This document shows, piece by piece, positions 61,880 through 64,000 of a DNA stretch of 64,000 nucleotides. The stretch spans positions 72,339 to 136,338 of the forward strand of contig JAKAMG010000004.1 of the NCBI GenBank assembly GCA_021812985.1. Direction: 5' to 3'. Within the stretch, counting starts at the first letter, position 1. Each line of letters opens with the position of its first letter. The position numbers were made by a program, and so were the translations under genes. The notes beneath the pieces were generated by a model that saw only the letters and a program-made list of their open reading frames with translations, did no database searches and was not told the origin of the DNA. The DNA comes from Bacteroidota bacterium. GTDB taxonomy: Bacteria; Bacteroidota; Ignavibacteria; Kryptoniales; JAKASW01.

Positions 61880-62890
61880 CTACTTCACCTTCACAGACAC
61901 TTCGACCGACATTCCAGGTCTCAGCACGGGCTTATGACCTAGCATCGCCGAAGGATCGTCTATGGAAATCTTCACCGGAACTCGCTGTGTAACCTTGGTG
62001 AAGTTTCCCGAGGCGTTGTCAGGCGGTATCAACGAAAATTCGGAGGCTGTGTAGCTTCCTATCTCGAAGACCTTACCTGTGAACTTCACTCCCGGGTAGG
62101 TATCGACGTTGATTTCCACCGGGTCTCCAACATGTATATGACCGAGCTTGGTCTCCTCGAGGTTTGCGGTGACCCAAACGTTCTTCAGATCATAGATGGT
62201 AAAGATCGGCTGCCCCGGCTGTACCACATCGCCCGTGAGGACCCACCTCTTTGCCACCACGCCGTCTATCGGGGAATTGACTACTGTGTTCAGGAGCTGC
62301 GCTTCGACGACGCCGAGCTGGGCCCTTGCGGTTGGAATTCTCGACTGGGCGATGGCGAGCTCTGCGCGCGCCGCTTCGAGGGCCTGCTGCGCGTGCTGGT
62401 ACTGTTCCTTGGTTACAATTCCGCCCTTGTATTGAACCTCCGCGCGGTTGAAGTCCTCCTGTGCGCGGTTGACCTGCACCTGTGCCAGCGGCACGCTCTG
62501 CTCCGCGAGCTGGAGCCCCGCCTTTGCCGAGGCTTCCTGTGCGCGCAGATCAGTGTCGTCAAGCCTGACGAGCACTTGTCCTGCCTTCACGGTATCTCCC
62601 TCGTCCGTGCCGAGGTAAACGATCCTTCCGAGCATCTTCGTGCTTACGGCGACGTTGTTCGCATCGACGAATGCGTCGTCTGTCGAGACGAAGTCCTGCA
62701 TGTTCATGTACCAGTAATAGCCTGCGATCGCGAGTCCCGTCAGCACCAGGAGTATCGGGATGATGACCCGCTTCTTACGGAACAATGGAACATCATCGAT
62801 GTCCTCGTCTCCATCTCCGTTCTGCGAAGGACCTTGATTTCTCAGCATGTTCTGATCCAGGTCTTTATCGTGTTTCTCTTTCGTTTCCAT
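61880..62890 (-). CDS. emrA: HlyD/EmrA family periplasmic adaptor
   Basis: The adaptor joins the inner-membrane transporter to TolC. I take the ATG at 62890 (AAGGA about 7 bases upstream) over the TTG one codon earlier, giving 336 residues. An acidic N-terminal tail precedes one membrane helix (about 42-62). The lipoyl half-motifs flank a helical hairpin: LGTDEGDTVKAGQVLVRLDD at about 93-112 and SPIDGVVAKRWVLTGDVV at about 220. The hairpin is LQLAEQSVPLAQVQVNRAQ. A beta-barrel domain closes the protein. A single adaptor serves four transporters here. Confidence 0.93.
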   Translation of the reverse strand: METKEKHDKDLDQNMLRNQGPSQNGDGDEDIDDVPLFRKKRVIIPILLVLTGLAIAGYYWYMNMQDFVSTDDAFVDANNVAVSTKMLGRIVYLGTDEGDTVKAGQVLVRLDDTDLRAQEASAKAGLQLAEQSVPLAQVQVNRAQEDFNRAEVQYKGGIVTKEQYQHAQQALEAARAELAIAQSRIPTARAQLGVVEAQLLNTVVNSPIDGVVAKRWVLTGDVVQPGQPIFTIYDLKNVWVTANLEETKLGHIHVGDPVEINVDTYPGVKFTGKVFEIGSYTASEFSLIPPDNASGNFTKVTQRVPVKISIDDPSAMLGHKPVLRPGMSVEVSVKVK

Positions 62891-62905
62891 CAATCGTTTC
62901 CTTAT

Positions 62906-63517
62906 TTATTTCCTTTTAATTATTCCGTTCAAAATCACTTCGGCGATCTGTCTTGCGGATTCCTCGAGGACATTGTAAGTTTCGTCGTCCAGCCTGTTCT
63001 CTCGTTTGAGGAGGAGCCAGGCGCGTGGACCGTAAAACATCTGCATGATAATCTCAGCTGATTGCTGCGGATCCTTCACTTCGAAATCTCCGGAAGCGCC
63101 GCCGAGCTCAAGAATCTTCCTGAGGAGTGCCACCTCCTGCTGTTGAAAATCCTTGAAGAGTTCGAGGTGTGAGGCCCGCGATTCGGCAGACTGCTGTATC
63201 TGCAAAGCCCTTAGGTTGGCCAGGTTCCTGAAGTACTCGACGCGCTTCGCCGCGTACTGGCGAAGCATGTCGCAGGCGGGAAGCTTCTCTTCAATCATAG
63301 ACCTGATATCTTCAAGGAACTGGTCTTTCTCCTGCCTGATTACTTCGTTGAAGAGTCCTTCCTTCGTCGGGAAGTAGTAGTAAAGCGAGGCCTTCCCCAT
63401 CCCGACATCGGCGGCAATCTCGTCCATCGTAACCTTCGAGAAGCCGTAGTACGCAAACCTTTTACGGGCCGCGTCGAGTATGAGCGCCTGCTTTTCAGAC
63501 GATAGTTGCTCTGCCAT
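62906..63517 (-). CDS. TetR/AcrR family transcriptional regulator
   Basis: The 203-residue repressor has an N-terminal helix-turn-helix (about residues 26-55, TMDEIAADVGMGKASLYYYF) and a variable ligand-binding C-domain (about 70-203). It starts at an ATG at 63517 and is 15 bases ahead of emrA, so it probably controls its own operon and is relieved by a toxic ligand. A repeated TTCGAC sequence lies 65-107 bp upstream of the start and is a candidate operator. Confidence 0.92.
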   Translation of the reverse strand: MAEQLSSEKQALILDAARKRFAYYGFSKVTMDEIAADVGMGKASLYYYFPTKEGLFNEVIRQEKDQFLEDIRSMIEEKLPACDMLRQYAAKRVEYFRNLANLRALQIQQSAESRASHLELFKDFQQQEVALLRKILELGGASGDFEVKDPQQSAEIIMQMFYGPRAWLLLKRENRLDDETYNVLEESARQIAEVILNGIIKRK

Positions 63518-63581
63518 TAGCTTATCCTCCCTTTCGAGGGAGTTAGCTTGTACGTCGCTTCAATGTATTTTCCTGTCATTT

Positions 63582-63624
63582 TTCGACCCTATAACGATTC
63601 GACTGTTTCAGTAATTGCGTCGAA
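63582..63624. promoter_or_regulatory. Candidate operator of the efflux regulator
   Basis: TTCGAC occurs at 63582-63587 and 63598-63603, and its complement GTCGAA at 63619-63624. The last two form an inverted repeat of 6-base arms with a 15-base spacer. Position upstream of the TetR gene fits autoregulation. It is unproven. Confidence 0.35.
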
Positions 63625-63832
63625 ATATAGAACACGAATCCCCGCTAATCAAGTTCCCTGAATGCCAAAATTGTTAGTAGTTCCCCGAAGGTCTGCCTCC
63701 GTTTATCTGCATACCCTTATTTTGGAACGTATTTAGGGTATTCTTGATTTCCTCTTCCGAGCGGAGGAGGCATGGAGATGAACTTAGTACCGCAAGGTGG
63801 ATGTCGACTGTTCTACCCTTATTACGCCCAAG
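63625..63832. other. Non-coding upstream region of the efflux operon
   Basis: About 200 bp between the candidate operator and a possible gene start at the window end. No clear promoter, repeat or RNA gene was identified. Confidence 0.35.
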
Positions 63833-64000
63833 ATGGCAAATCCCAAACTAGTGCAGGATTGGAGGGAACTCGGGTTCAAATGTCGAGCTGAGGGAGGTTC
63901 TTGCTGGCTTAGCTCCTCATTTCATATTGCCATTAGTCATTTCCGGGACGCGGGACAGATCGAAGGGAGGAGAAGAAGTTTGCACGGGAGTCTCATGGTA
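63833..64000 (+). CDS. Possible start of an unidentified gene, cut by the window end
   Basis: From the ATG at 63833 the plus strand stays open for 56 codons to the end of the window (beginning MANPKLVQDWRELGFKC). There is no strong ribosome site and the residues resemble no family I know. It may be a random open frame. Confidence 0.2.
   Translation, partial: MANPKLVQDWRELGFKCRAEGGSCWLSSSFHIAISHFRDAGQIEGRRRSLHGSLMV

Noticed and set aside
62132-63061. 309-codon plus-strand open frame
   Set aside because: Antisense to EmrA and TetR, both of which are clear families.
1-64000. CRISPR array, insertion sequence, prophage or integrase
   Set aside because: I saw no regularly spaced repeats, transposase, recombinase or terminal inverted repeats anywhere in the window.

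Overview
The window looks like a chromosomal segment of a Gram-negative bacterium of the FCB group, probably near Ignavibacteriota or Kryptoniota. Three things point there. Two secreted proteins end in a type IX secretion (T9SS) sorting domain with the NPFNPSTTIR signature. A PorV-like outer-membrane protein and a TonB-dependent receptor with an N-terminal carboxypeptidase-regulatory-like domain sit nearby. HldD and many lipoproteins indicate an LPS-bearing outer membrane. No insertion sequence, prophage or CRISPR array was seen. The placement is inferred from protein style, not from a marker-gene tree.

Layout. 1-2636: a cut-off secreted protein and a T9SS-sorted multihaem cytochrome c that share the same N-terminal domain. 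2937-7226: PPi-type phosphofructokinase, methylglyoxal synthase, RNase G, SRP RNA and tRNA-Ala(CGC). 7428-19228: a long minus-strand run of tightly packed genes (BirA, CoaX, GNAT, phosphohexomutase, single-domain response regulator, giant hybrid kinase, second receiver-kinase, DprA, HldD). 19313-23822: a possible structured RNA, an outer-membrane barrel, a hydrolase, and a site-2 protease overlapping a GWxTD lipoprotein. 23841-29889: deformylase, membrane protein, an M1 peptidase homologue lacking zinc ligands, lipoprotein, UbiD and NlpC/P60. 30192-41823: a cell-surface block (beta-propeller lipoprotein, PorV-like protein, TonB receptor and three large secreted or lipid-anchored proteins). 41967-45521: monohaem cytochrome, Gfo/Idh oxidoreductase and an unrecognised two-gene envelope operon. 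45614-52374: a redox cluster with three aldo/keto reductases, an SDR, an Old Yellow Enzyme and a dienelactone hydrolase. 52586-63517: a drug-efflux operon (TetR, EmrA, four tandem EmrB-type transporters, TolC) followed by a glycosyltransferase.

How the genes fit together. The efflux genes would form a complete tripartite pump with one adaptor, one outer-membrane channel and four alternative inner-membrane transporters under one TetR regulator. The 15.8-9.7 kb block encodes two kinases with receiver domains and a free receiver, probably one phosphorelay. The surface block supplies PorV-assisted export cargo and nutrient uptake. Phosphofructokinase beside methylglyoxal synthase marks a glycolytic control point. 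The most unusual signals are the four-transporter pump, the zinc-ligand-less M1 protein, the CX3CH haem motif, the uncharacterised lipoprotein/coiled-coil pair at 43783-45521 and the three-way-junction element at 19313-19382.
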